A program made the translations under genes and the position numbers. From contig JAKSYS010000519.1 of NCBI GenBank assembly GCA_022925895.1, positions 1 to 44,668 of the forward strand: a DNA stretch of 44,668 bases, given 5' to 3'. A model generated the notes under the pieces. That model searched no databases. It worked only from the letters and a program-made list of their open reading frames with translations, and was not told where the DNA came from. The first letter of the stretch is position 1. Every line of letters starts with the position of its first letter. Origin of the DNA: Fragilaria crotonensis (lineage: Eukaryota; Bacillariophyta; Fragilariophyceae; Fragilariales; Fragilariaceae). Below are positions 9,031-19,503 of this stretch, piece after piece.

Positions 9031-11033
9031 CTATTCTACAACTCGTTCAAAATCTCGCCACTCGCTTCCCATTGAGAACTTGAGGTCCTTCAAACTCTTG
9101 AGAATACGTCGTCGTACTTTATCTGGCTTCATACCTACCAACTGGCTAACTTGGGCAATAGTGAGTGGGCCCTCATATCCCTGAGGCAAAATGTGCGGAT
9201 CCACAAGTCCGAAGCGCAGCATGATGATGAGAGCCGATTCCCGATCGAGAGATCGGTAGAGAGATTCGGTCAAGGCTTCTCGCAAAAAGTGGCGTTGGTT
9301 GACATCGCCACCACCGTCATCGGACTTGCTCTCGAGCACATCGTACAGAGAATCTTCACGCTGATTCGAATTTGGTTTGTTGCGATTCGTAATCTGTTGA
9401 TCCAGGGAGAAGCACCGTTGTTCCATTGCCTTGAGACATCGTCCGAGTTGTACTTCTGACATGCTGACAGCGCGTGCCAGTTCTTGATTCGTTGGCAACC
9501 GCCCCAAGGCTTGTGACATTTCCTTTTGTACCAGCATAACTCGCTTATGATTCGCATGTAAACGTTGCGGAATGGTGATGACTCTGGATTGGAATGTTTG
9601 AGATCGTTTTACCGCTGATCGGATCCAGTACATGGCATACGTTGAGAAGCGAAAGCCTCGCTGCGGTTCAAACTTTTCAGCAGCACGAATGAGGGCCTGT
9701 GAAACGCACAGTATTCGTCAGTTCAATGAAATAGAGAAATCCAGTAAAGGAACGGACGGCAAAATCAACTCACCATGACACCCTCTTGCATCATGTCGCC
9801 AGCATTGTACTGTCCACTGAGCCCATTTCGAATGTAAACGTTGACAACACCCTGGACCAATCGAAGATTGGATGTCACTAGCTTATTCTTGGCTTCAATT
9901 CCTTGTTCTAGTGCTTGTCGAATGGCCTCCATATTGATCTTTCCAGATGCGGCACACCATTCCTCATCCGTTGGTTCTCGTTGTAACTTTGTTACCATAT
10001 CATCGTACAGTGTTTGTAGCTGTATCGCTTCTTGTGTTAATCGTCCGAGTTGGATTTCTTCACTGGGAGATATGCGTTCTTCCTGTGGTCATGTAAAAGA
10101 GAAGTGAGGTACATGAGTGAGCATGAGAAGGAAGGTTGTACGAGGTGGGGGAACATAACCACGAACAAGTAATAATAATAACAAACGTACTTGATGCAAT
10201 TCCTTGGCAAATTGCATTAAACTCTCTGGAACACTGGAACTGGATTGATACATGGCATCACCTGCCGTCGTTTGGCGTTGTCTCGTTTGCAACGCAACAG
10301 ATGGCTTGGTGGGACCATGATCCTGGGTTGGATCTTCGATACGACGCAACATGCGAACCTGCGATTGTTGTCGTTGTGACGGTATCGAAAATCCTGGCAT
10401 GGTACTACTGCGAGAAGTGCGAGTCGTCATATTAGGCAATTTCGATGTCGTCGATGTTGTTGTCGTCTTTCTCTTGATTGCTTGCTTTTTCAGTCGCGTC
10501 TTGGTTGACATTGCTGTTGCTGTGGTAACTCTCTTTGTAGTAAATTTGGTTGTCGTGTCTGTTGTTGATGTTGTTGATGCAGTCGCGGGAGTTATTGTTG
10601 AGTCGGTTGGCATGGACGGGATTGGTGCTATTGAAGCGAATCCCAGGAAACGTTCTCTTGCTTGATCAATGTCATCCAATTTGCCAACACGTCGTGGTGC
10701 GACGACAAGTGCGGTATCCTCCACTGTATTTGTTGTTGTTGCAGCTGCAGCTGTTGTTGTTGTCGCCATCATCACGTTCATGTGAGGCTTGTGATTGTCA
10801 TGTTGATACTTGTGTTGAGTCAACCGTGTAGTTTGCGACAACGATGGCACAGTAAAGGCTGCCAATGGTGGAACGAGCAGTATCATCGACAACACCATGT
10901 ACACAGTTGTACGACGAGCCAGATGGATGGAACGACTGCTGCTCAAGAGAGAAGCAACTCCAATTGTATTCACGTCCGTATTCAAGTTTCTCATTCTGTG
11001 GAGACTGTCGTGTCTCTGTCGCGACATTATCAT
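9031..11033 (-). CDS. Nuclear-encoded plastid RNA polymerase sigma-70 factor, three exons
   Basis: Exons are 11033-10191, 10082-9774 and 9696-9031, all in phase 0. Intron 1 (10190-10083, donor GTACGT, acceptor CCACAG) and intron 2 (9773-9697, donor GTGAGT, acceptor TTCACAG) are GT-AG. The product is about 605 residues. Region 1.2/2 spans exons 2 and 3: ISPSEEIQLGRLTQEA, KNKLVTSNLRLVQG, GDMMQEGVM|ALIRAAEKF, RGFRFSTYAMYWIRSAVKRS. Region 3 follows (LPTNQELARAVSMSEVQL) and region 4 ends the protein (LTIAQVSQLVGMKPDKVRRR). The N-terminus is hydrophobic then Thr/Ser-rich, with LVPPLAAFTVPS resembling the ASAF-type cleavage motif of secondary plastids. It should direct the plastid-encoded polymerase to promoters. 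The start is uncertain: ATGs at 11033, 11027 and 10994 all precede the signal. Confidence 0.93.
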
Positions 11034-12113
11034 GATAATCAGTAACAAGGATTCTCTCGTTCGCGTTATTGGTAGAGTTGTTATTGTCGTTTTCGTCGTT
11101 GTGTGCTTTGGTAATGTTGACAAAAGAACTCAGTCAGAACTCATGACCAGCTGACAGTGTTCTATAATCTGTCTGCTCTAGTAGTAGCTAGCTGAGTAAC
11201 TTGTATACTCGCATCGATCTCTCTCTTTTCCCAGAGGCAAGAGGCCGAGCAGCAGGTTTCTCTTCTTTCCTCTTTTTTTCGGATGAGTTGGTATAATTCT
11301 GGATGAGAGGATGAGTGTGCGTCACACACCTCTATCATGTACTCGTATACTCGTACTGTAGCATATACGACTCCCTACTACTACCGTAGTAGCATAGTAA
11401 ATCAAGTACGAGTACCAGTACTCGCATCAGTACAGTACAGTACCACATGGTACTCCAGTGCTAGTACTATCTACAGTAGCACTCCCAGTAGGATATGGTT
11501 GTGCATATCTAATTGACATGTATCGCCGATTGCCGTTCGTGCTTCGACGGTACACCAGTACTGAGTACTACTACGAGTGATGCGAGGTGGGAGGTGGGAG
11601 CGACGTGGAAGGGGTGGTGATGCTGCTGACGCCTGACACGATGAAACATTAAAATGTGATGCTGACGCGCGTATGGCATCAGAAACACATGTACTTCCGA
11701 GTGCGCGCAGTCGTACACTGGGTTCAAGACCAAAAGTGTACTTCGAGTACATGTATACATACTACAGAAACTGCAAGTACCTGGCAGACTCGGAGTCCAT
11801 GTGGTTTTCGAATTCGAACCACCTTATCATGACCCACGCGTCTGTCATTTCGTGCTTACGCAAGTTCCTTGGAATCAAGAGAGACATCAGAACAATCACT
11901 CCCAAGGTTCATAATCATCAGGCCCAGGGCGATCGTTCACGATCGTCGAATTTCCGGTCCGGCAAGGCTGAAAAAGCCCTTTTTTGTTATGTAAACACAG
12001 AATACAGAGGATACATGTCGATTTCTACTTAAAAAGTAACAGGCATTAAATGGATTATAACATACGTTTACATAATAGAACAAATGATCGCATCAGAACA
12101 ATCGAATCAGATC
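11034..12113. promoter_or_regulatory. Divergent intergenic region of sigma factor and HSF-C
   Basis: The two genes are divergently transcribed, so both 5' flanks lie here. A GTAC/AGTACT cluster occupies about 11335-11465. An open ATG frame at 11673-12032 (119 codons) has no recognisable domain and is not called. A palindrome ttcgaattcgaa lies near 11806. Confidence 0.4.
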
Positions 12114-12120
12114 TATTTAA
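12114..12120 (+). promoter_or_regulatory. TATTTAA box upstream of HSF-C
   Basis: TATTTAA lies 150 bp before the HSF-C ATG. The same word occurs at the homologous place before HSF-D (122 bp) and HSF-E (112 bp), while surrounding sequence has diverged. This supports a TATA-like core promoter element. Confidence 0.55.
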
Positions 12121-12263
12121 GAGCCGTTGTGAGCGGGTTTGTAGCACTCTGTAACAAGAATTGCAGTGGTTCATAGTGTGTACTATTGAAAGTGTAGCGG
12201 ACTTTCCATACCCATCTTTCGGAACACAACAATTGCAACAGCAAACGAAACGGGCGAAAATCG

Positions 12264-13202
12264 ATGCAGAAAGTAAGCAGAACAACCGAACTGATCCAAG
12301 CTGCCAGCAACGGCAACTTTGGACCCACCATTCTCAATGTGAGACCTCATGGTCCAATGCCATTGATGGGAATTACATCTCTACACCCATTTATGACCCA
12401 TTCTACCCAAGTCTTTCCTGCAGCATCTGCCATTCAGAATCTTCGAACCATGCGTCAGCAGTATTCCAGCGTCAATACGTCGAGAATCAATGCTATTCAA
12501 CAGGCAATCAATCATGCCTTGAGACGACCACACCTTGTCCCCGATTTCAACTGGTCGCCATCGTCTCATCTCACCTCATCGGCCGTTGGACTATACGCCG
12601 ACGCTAACGTTGCCTTTTCAAACGCTGCACGTTTGACTTCTCCCGTCATCAACTCAATCGATGCCATGAGCCAAATGATGATCTCACAAGCAAGGATTGG
12701 ATCTCATTTCAATCTTCCACTTGATGATGATCACAGGCTCTTGTCCGGCACACCACCAGCATCACCAACACCACTACTTCTGGTAGATCCTCCTACAACG
12801 CCAGCACCGACCTTACCAACAACAACAACGATGATCTCAAGACGTTCGTTGCCTACTATGGAGGGGTATGACAAGCGATCCTTTCCCATCATACTTCACA
12901 GAGCCCTTCAAGAACTCGATCGACTTCCTGGAGGTAGCGATGCTGCTGCGTTTCACCCAGATGGTCGTTCCTTTTTCATCACTGATCAGCAAAAGTTTGC
13001 AGATTTAGTGCTTCCCGTCTTTTTCCCCAAGATGAAGGGCTTTGCTAGTTTTCAGCGGCAGCTGAATCTGTACGACTTTCGACGTGTTGGAGGAATGGGA
13101 CCCGATCGAGGCTCCTATCGCCACGGTCTGTTCCATCGAGACTTTCCAAGTTATTTGGTTTTCATGAAACGACGAAAGATTAAAAGACCTTCAAGGGTTT
13201 GA
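12264..13202 (+). CDS. HSF-C: heat-shock-factor-type protein (paralogue of HSF-D/E)
   Basis: ATG at 12264 gives 312 residues without introns. The HSF DNA-binding domain runs from residue 207 (FPIILHRALQELDR) through the recognition helix KGFASFQRQLNLYDF to residue 312. The protein stops directly after KRRKIKRPSRV, so there is no room for an HR-A/B trimerisation region. Before the domain lies a conserved but uncharacterised block (ELIQAASNGN, MTHSTQVFPAASAIQ, INAIQQAINHALRR, GLYAD) also found in HSF-D and HSF-E, then a Pro/Thr-rich linker. It is the most diverged of the three copies. Its 3' flank carries the Harbinger insertion that begins 381 bp after the stop codon. Expected to be a nuclear DNA-binding protein; activator or repressor role unknown. 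Confidence 0.93.
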   Translation: MQKVSRTTELIQAASNGNFGPTILNVRPHGPMPLMGITSLHPFMTHSTQVFPAASAIQNLRTMRQQYSSVNTSRINAIQQAINHALRRPHLVPDFNWSPSSHLTSSAVGLYADANVAFSNAARLTSPVINSIDAMSQMMISQARIGSHFNLPLDDDHRLLSGTPPASPTPLLLVDPPTTPAPTLPTTTTMISRRSLPTMEGYDKRSFPIILHRALQELDRLPGGSDAAAFHPDGRSFFITDQQKFADLVLPVFFPKMKGFASFQRQLNLYDFRRVGGMGPDRGSYRHGLFHRDFPSYLVFMKRRKIKRPSRV

Positions 13203-13358
13203 ATGCAAGCATTACTTCGGAGTGGGAGGGACATGTCGTTTTGATTGGGACGTGCCATTCAGCAACAAATTCGGAGTTACTGCTACCGTTAGTAGGTTCT
13301 CTGATCCTGAAAGGCGTCCGAGAGATTGATCCTCAACAATTACTGCATACTTGTCATT

Positions 13359-13377
13359 GTACGGGGCTTTAAGATAA
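13359..13377. promoter_or_regulatory. Conserved 3'-flank block of HSF-C (copy also after HSF-D)
   Basis: GTACGGGGCTTTAAGATAA is identical (19 of 19) to 28517-28535 downstream of HSF-D, about 150 bp after each stop codon, within flanks that are otherwise only partly alignable. It may be a 3' UTR element or simply a well-preserved stretch of the duplication. Confidence 0.5.
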
Positions 13378-13580
13378 ACTTCAGTGATGGATCCAAATAA
13401 CGTGGTACTTGTACTCTGAGCACTGCTAGTACTTGTAGTTGATAAGCTGCATGCTGGTGCACTCACGACATGAGGCTTCTGCCTAATTGATCGATGCTTT
13501 CAAATGAGTAGTGGCTGCTGTGAATTACCAGGTACTTGTACGTGGTACCACTAGGAGTGAACTTTTTTCAATGATTCATT

Positions 13581-13583
13581 TTA
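13581..13583. repeat. Target-site duplication TTA, left copy
   Basis: TTA immediately before the left inverted repeat; the partner is 22654-22656. The single TTA at 28723-28725 marks the same position in the unoccupied paralogous flank. Confidence 0.9.
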
Positions 13584-13621
13584 GGTGGTGTCCATTGGCT
13601 GCAAGACTTCGATCCAAGTTT
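13584..13621. repeat. Left terminal inverted repeat of the Harbinger element
   Basis: 38 bp beginning GGTGGTGTCCATTGGCTG; pairs with 22618-22653. Subterminal words ccaagttt and gtgtccattgg recur just inside (for example 13682-13694), as is usual for transposase-binding repeats. Confidence 0.92.
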
Positions 13622-13811
13622 CCAAGTTTCGAAGCGGCACATAACCCATTATTTATAGGTTCGATTTTCTTTCTCCCAAGTAGTGTCCATTGGACAAAAC
13701 AGAAAGTAAAGTATCCAAGTTCTAAACTCCCAAGTTTCCTTTGAGAGGTCGAAGGTGAGTGCCACTTAGATGCAAGTCTCGTCCTAATCCATAGGTGCGT
13801 ACTTCACATTC

Positions 13812-14254
13812 ATGATTGCTATGACAATGATGACTACCACCAAGAGGAGGCAAAAGGTGCACTATGCCCAGGACTTTGAGAACTCGACAGGTGTCGCAAA
13901 CGTCATTGCGAATGTGGCAGCTGTTGTAGTTGATGTCGTAGTACGACGCCGTCGATTGCGACAACGAAGAAGAAGAACTCACGGCGGATCTATGCCTGGA
14001 CGACGATCATTTAGAGTACGCACCCGAAGGTCAGTTGAAGACATTTACAAGCAACTTGCCAAAGTCTACTTTCAAAGGGCGTATCGAATGAAATACAGGA
14101 CATTTAAGCGTCTTGCCGCTGAGCTTGGTCCGCATATAATTGCAGCTTCTGGTCAGAAAGGAGGTCAATCAGGATCCACCATTCGGAATGGACCAATTTC
14201 ATCTGATGTCTGCCTTGCTTGTGCAATTCGCTGGTTTGCAGGTGGCTCAGTATA
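13812..14254 (+). pseudogene. Harbinger transposase, N-terminal part (interrupted)
   Basis: ATG at 13812. After an Arg-rich stretch (RRRRLRQRRRRTHGG) comes RRSVEDIYKQLAKVYFQRAY and, at the break, SSDVCLACAIRWFAGGSVY, typical of the helix-turn-helix region in front of the DDE domain of diatom Harbinger transposases (family recognition from memory). The frame stops three bases into the inserted LINE. It resumes in the same frame at 19504, with GGSVYDLMTTYGIS across the duplicated target, which proves the two pieces were one gene. About 147 residues are encoded here. Confidence 0.9.
14240..14254. repeat. LINE target duplication, copy A
   Basis: AGGTGGCTCAGTATA, part of the transposase codons for AGGSVY. 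Copies B (15739-15753) and C (19489-19503) are identical. Confidence 0.92.
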
Positions 14255-15621
14255 TTGACACCAATTCATCAACTCGGAGTGAGCTCGGTGGCTGCGCGTC
14301 TTCCCTTCTTTTTCTATCATCTCTCTCGGCCTTCTGGGGAATTCGCCACCGTTGCTCCATTCGATGGTACACAGATAGTACCTCAGCGATTAGCCGTTTC
14401 AATAAGTTCTGCGGTCGAGGGCAGCGTTCCAGTCGGATGCCACCAGATTCCGATCTCCTGTCAATTATCACATCATGCCGACGCAAACTCAGAAGACCCT
14501 TCACACCCTATTGGGTTCGGGCCCATCAAGATAACTCCTCGGCATATGATAAGCTGCCTTTGGCAGCTCGTCTCAATATCGATGCTGATTTTCTGGCCAC
14601 ACGTTATCGCCAACATGGAAGACTGAGGGCAATAGTGTCCATCGATCACCATGTTGATCAACAGGTATCGGTCTACATCAACGGCATTCCAGTTACTGGC
14701 CAATACGACGAAAGCGTTCGTTTCCATATCAATGGATACCATCACCGCAACTATGTTCAGCAAAGCAACGGTTGGGACAACAAAACATGGGGGGACATTG
14801 ACTTCTACACTTTTGGGACACATTTCAAACGGCTGAGACCATCCCATCGAGGACAACACTTCAAATTTGTTCACGAATACCTACCCCTTGGTGATCGTCG
14901 TTTTCGCGAGGCTCCCATCCCCGATATATCTCTGAAACTGTGCCCTTGTTGTCGGAAGGAGGACGAATCACCGTTACACTTTGTTCAGTGCCAATCAAAC
15001 AAAGTGTTTCACTCAAGCATTGAAACTCTACGATCAGATATTCTCACAAGCGATATCCATCCGGTACGATATCTGCTGTGCGAGGGGTTTTGCAATGCAA
15101 TCAAGGCTGAAACGCCGTACTCTCCGTCCACTTTTCAATACCCTCGCCACTTCCAGGATGCGATCTCCCAGGCTTTACAGTCCCAATTGGCCATAGGCTG
15201 GCACCAAGCTCTCAAAGGATACTTCACCAAGGAATGGGGCAAGATGGCACAAATTGACATGCACAATGGTACCCGTGATACACGCAGGGGCGAGATGCGA
15301 ATGCGCCAAATCATAAGCGCCCTCAGCAGACACACTCGACGACTCTGGCTATCGCGGAACGAATCCCTTCGCTCCCCAAACAACAAAACTCTTGACAGCA
15401 TTCGTTCAGCTGAGACGGCAGAAATCAAGTTTTACCATAGCCGACCTCACCTCTTACGCACAGGGGACCAACATTACTGCCGTCGATCACTGACTAAGCT
15501 ATTGGCAGGTACGCCCGCGACTAGGAGACGCTGGCTACGGAAAGTGAAACAGTCCACAGCAGACTTGACCAAAGACGGCACACGACAGACACTTCTCACA
15601 TCTTTTTTCCGTACGAATTGA
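14255..15621 (+). pseudogene. LINE E1 ORF2 remnant: RNase H end and C-terminal Cys/His region
   Basis: The frame is uninterrupted from the insertion junction to TGA at 15619-15621, about 455 residues. It starts just before the second RNase H acidic residue (SSTRSELGG), keeps YTDSTSAI and the closing RAHQD...NIDADFLA motifs, but lacks the first catalytic Asp and the whole reverse transcriptase. A C-P-C-C...H...C cluster (CPCCRKEDESPLHFVQC) follows. It is similar to the C-terminal half of LINE E2 in order and motifs but clearly a different family by sequence. There is no start codon of its own: the apparent upstream ATG belongs to an off-frame of the transposase. It cannot encode an active protein. 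Confidence 0.88.
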
Positions 15622-15738
15622 CAAATCGCTCTTATCTAAATCTCTCGCGGTACACCGCCCGAGCAGAGGGTACACAAGTATGGCCTACCGGCCATACTAT
15701 GGTGAAAACCTTTATAATTAGTTCACGTTTTCCGTTTT
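14255..15738 (+). mobile_element. LINE-type retrotransposon E1, 5' truncated
   Basis: Lies between target copies A and B in the + orientation. It contains only the 3' part of the element: the end of the RNase H domain, a C-terminal region with a Cys/His cluster, and a 3' UTR of about 115 bp. The 3' UTR has ATAATTAGTT about 16 bases from its end; LINE E2 has AATAATTAGTT about 16 bases from its own 3' end, suggesting a related tail. No poly(A) tail is visible. Confidence 0.85.
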
Positions 15739-15753
15739 AGGTGGCTCAGTATA
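15739..15753. repeat. LINE target duplication, copy B
   Basis: AGGTGGCTCAGTATA followed by C, lying between E1 and E2. Its presence in the middle shows two insertion events rather than one inverted insertion. The trailing C is shared with copy C but not with copy A. Confidence 0.92.
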
Positions 15754-18700
15754 CATATATATACAAAACTAATTATTGGGTTATCACCGTCTTCAATCTT
15801 TGTCCAAGACCAAAGTGTGTACACCCCGGGCCATACCATATTGCAGGTTGGCGACGGTGCATTTATCCCTAACCCTAATGTTCCTGTCCAGTCGTTGATG
15901 CGCTTGCCATTGGGACAGTATCCGCTGGACGGAAAAATTGTGTCAACAGTAACTGCCTTTGCCCATCTTTAAGCATCCTTGCCCGTGACATGCGAGTATA
16001 TTGCAGCCACCGTCGCCGAGTCGCGGGGCTTTTCTTTAGAATGGATTCGATTGGTTGATCGCAATTGTGACGGTCCCCTGCTTGTAGCCGCTCGGGATGG
16101 TCATACATGTCCCTAATTTCTCTAGTTTCCGAGTCTCTGATATCTTTGAGAGCCTGATCGTCCGATTTATGTAGATCCTCATTCCTGCTTTTCCACAAGC
16201 GTTGAGTGAGATGATGTACATGGCAAAGTATGCTGTTCAATGTTGAAAATCCCACTCCGAGTGGTTTTTCTTTGACGTTGTCGTATGTGTCCAACTCAGC
16301 CAGATACCTCCATTCGACGCTGAGGTACCCTTTGACCGCATTACCCCATCCGATGATGGCTTGATCGCATAGTGCCGTATGAATCGTGTCCCTCATTTTC
16401 CTAGGGAAAACCGTTTGATCGGGTTCGTATTCGTGATCCTCAAACCACGCCACGATCCCTTCCTTCAATAACGTGAAGATTGGGTGATATTCGGTGGGCG
16501 TCATTTTCATCCGAAACTCCCGTAGCGCTAGATCGCGATCCGGATTCATTCGACAGTGAAGTACATGAGCAGATGTCTCCACCTCGGTGCGACAACAGGG
16601 ACACTGGGCCATAGTTGCATCCTTTACGGACGATACACGCTCTCGTTTCTTGCCTGTATGCCATTGGTCGTAGATAAATTTGGTGTGCGCTACTTGCGCT
16701 CTTGTGTTCAATTTTCGGTAGAATCTGCCGAACAATTCAAAGTCGATGCGATCCCAAGTTTTGTTGGACCAACGTTGGCGAGATTGTATGTATTGTCTGA
16801 GATGGTATCCATTAATATGGAACCGGAGTGTCGCTTCCACTTGGCTAACGATTCGTACACCATTAACAGATATCGATACTTTTGATTCGGGTGAATGGTC
16901 CGTGTGCTCCACTGATTGCCGATAATTTTGTTGGTTCCGATACCACGTTGCCAGTGAATCTGCTCTGTTGTTCAGCTTGGAGTCGATACTTTGACCCATG
17001 CTCTTGTTCTGATGGCCCTTTACCCAGACCGGTGTAATCCGACGACGGAGGTTGGTGGTCTCCGATTGTATGATTCCCAAATAATCCGCATTGCTCGGTT
17101 GTCGTTTCTTCCTGTATGTTCGCTCTTGAACCTTCGAGACGTTTGTGATGGCAGTTCTGCTGTCCGTTACCCACCGAAATTTGCATTTGTAACGGACGCC
17201 CCAGAGCGTGTGAAGAAGTGATAAGAATATCAACGATGCCGCGTAGCCTCCGAGTTCGCAACGAGTTGAGTTTGCTGAATCGTATGGACCGTCCACCGGC
17301 CCTGCTCCCTCCGCAAGAATACCATTGGCTTTTGTGCTTATGACCCATCCGCAAGTTCCCTGGCAACCCTTTAGGCCCCCATCAGATGCAATAATAACGG
17401 TCTGCTTCCGTTGGCTCTCTTCCCAAAGCTGGTCAAGATTTGTCGCCTGTCCAATGTGTGCTAGTAGGCGTCGTCGAGCACGAGGTAATGTTTTGATTGC
17501 TTTGGCTAAATCTGGTCCTGACTCCGGATGTCCGACCGGTGGTTTGGCGTTCACGAGATCTGCTAGCGATGCCCTCGGAGATGCTCTCCACACCCTATCG
17601 TATCGAAGGTATTGCGACGTGATATAACGTCTCCAAAGCCGACGTTGTTGGCTGGTCACGGAGACTTGACGTGGCCATGCTGTATTGCCTTTAAAATGTA
17701 TTGGGCGACGGGCCTCCAATGCCCACGTTGCAATTTTTCTGCTCTCTGACGGGTCGACGAGGTCCGCAAGCGTTGAAACCTGTAAGTGAATTCGAACGAG
17801 GTTCAAATCTTGTTGTTGTCTGAGGGTATAGCCTTTCAGGCGCTGTAGGTCCATGATGTAAAGATCGTGTCGACCCTGGAGGGGAATGATGAAAGTGTCT
17901 GTCAGCGTGATTCTTACATTGTGATTTGACATGAATTGTCGCATGGACAAAATCCATGTTGGTGTCAAGTATGGGATATGAATATCGGGTTCCTCCAACA
18001 AAATATGTGGTAGACCGGATTCCAATTGGGATGCCTGAACTTGTAGTAGCAGTAGCTGTCCCACCTTTGTATTCCCGTAGACTTCGTGTCTAAAATATTT
18101 GATCATTTCGATACCACACTCCGTCCTCAAATCAAGTAGATCAAGTCCACCCATTGACACTGGGCCATACCTTACTGCGGTTGCCAATTTGGACGAGAAG
18201 CCCAATCTCTGTACTATCGTGGGAATGATCTTGGACTGGATCTTTTCGAGTTCTTCTTCGTCTACAGCTATGGCCGGTAGAGAATATAGCATAGCTGGCT
18301 TGTAAATGGATCGATGAAAGACTTTGAGGTCGGATTTGGTGAGTCGAGGCGATCGTATGTAACCTGCGAATCTATCTGCCTTAGCTTTTAAGACAGTAAT
18401 ATGATCCGAGAAGTCACCGAGCGGAGTTTGGTGAACTCCTAAGATCCGTGATGATTCATGCAATTGCTGTCGGCGAATAGTAGACACCGATCTTGGCTGG
18501 CCAGATCCTTGATACAATTGAACGGTTGGGTCATCCGCCTTGATTTCGCGAAGTCCTGGTCTACCTTGACGCCAGTCCCAGTACATAACGTACCAAGAAC
18601 ACTTTTGCAAATTTAGCCCACCTCCCGAAAAATGTAAAAGTTGTTCCCATGTTTGAGCGACTGATGCGAGAGCCGCCACCAGTTCCGAGAGTGAGCGTTC

Positions 18701-19488
18701 TCCGGTATCAGTCAAACCTATTGCTGTGTCATCGACAAACGCGTCAACAAGACGTTGATGGTGTATCTTTCCATCGGCGGACGTGAAGCTGATTCTCTCA
18801 TGTACTACGCGTTCCAATGTGTTTAGTAAAATAACGACAAGGGAGAGCCATACAGCTGGAGACGCCCCACTGCCTTGTCCCGTACCAAACAGTGGCTCCA
18901 GTGCTGTCCCTTTGTATGATTCTTCCGAGACCCCATAAATGGTTTTCACCATATATTGCATAAGTTCAAGAGCCTTGGCGTGTGTGCGAACGGCCTCCAC
19001 TGGCATTCCGCATCGTCGTGCTGCCATCATACCGAGTGCCACTATGATGCGATCAAAACACGCCGAAGCATCATTATCGAAGCGTGCGTAATTTACCTTC
19101 AAAACTCGACATAGGTCTGTGGTCAACTGATTAAGCATCACGGGATCCATAGTTGTCCTTCCTGGCACCGAACCATGTTGGCCTTCGTTAAGAAGATTGA
19201 GCTGTACTGAGCGGTTGACAAGGCGAGATCCCCACATGATCTTGAGAAACAAATTGTAGTCCGCTTCAAATAAATGGATGATACGAAGTCGGTTGATGCG
19301 AGGTCTGCCAGGATCCTTTTCGATCATAACATTAACGGCTTTGCACCATCGTGGTGGAGCAATCCCTCTGGAAATGGTGATATTAAGAAACTTGCATAGG
19401 CATTTGATGAGCACTGGATCCGTGATCAATGCCTTGTAGTGTCCCAAGTGCCTTCCCGACGGTGACGTAGTAGTAGTCTCGCGCCAAT
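15754..19488 (-). mobile_element. LINE-type retrotransposon E2, 5' truncated
   Basis: Lies between target copies B and C in the minus orientation, so its 3' end is at 15754, with a short (TA)n-like tail, and its truncated 5' end at 19488. It carries one long ORF for reverse transcriptase and RNase H. No endonuclease domain or ORF1 is present; both would lie in the missing 5' part. The 3' UTR is about 120 bp. Confidence 0.88.
15875..19488 (-). pseudogene. LINE E2 ORF2: reverse transcriptase and RNase H, 5' truncated
   Basis: The frame is open without a stop from the 5' junction (TTSPSGRHLGHYKALI) to 15875, about 1,200 residues. Reverse transcriptase motifs occur in order: GHYKA near the start, EGQHGSVPGRTTMDPVML, ARFDNDASACFDRI (motif A, catalytic Asp), GTGQGSGASPAVWLSL (motif B) and VDAFVDDTAIGL (motif C, FVDD). 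RNase H follows with all acidic motifs: ASDGGLKG, STRCELGGYAASL, VTDSRTAI, VKGHQNKS and NNRADSLA. A Cys/His cluster CPCCRTEVETSAHVLHC and a C-terminal region end the protein. The domains look intact, but the start, any endonuclease and the promoter are missing, so it is dead on its own. It is read against the transposase strand. Confidence 0.9.
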
Positions 19489-19503
19489 AGGTGGCTCAGT
19501 ATA
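19489..19503. repeat. LINE target duplication, copy C
   Basis: AGGTGGCTCAGTATA, rejoining the transposase reading frame at YDLMTTYGIS. Confidence 0.92.

Noticed and set aside
10136-11154. Plus-strand ORFs over the sigma factor first exon
   Set aside because: They are low-complexity shadows of the Thr/Ser-rich presequence and spacer region.
11806-11822. Possible tRNA or regulatory palindrome (ttcgaattcgaa)
   Set aside because: It is a simple palindrome with no supporting cloverleaf or conserved neighbour.
14140-15621. A 493-codon ATG-started gene on the plus strand
   Set aside because: The first 38 codons are an off-frame of the Harbinger transposase; the real sequence starts at the LINE E1 junction (14255) and has no start codon of its own.
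14240-19503. A single LINE insertion with 5' inversion (twin priming)
   Set aside because: Three target copies are present and the two parts encode different, overlapping RNase H/C-terminal regions, so they are two elements.
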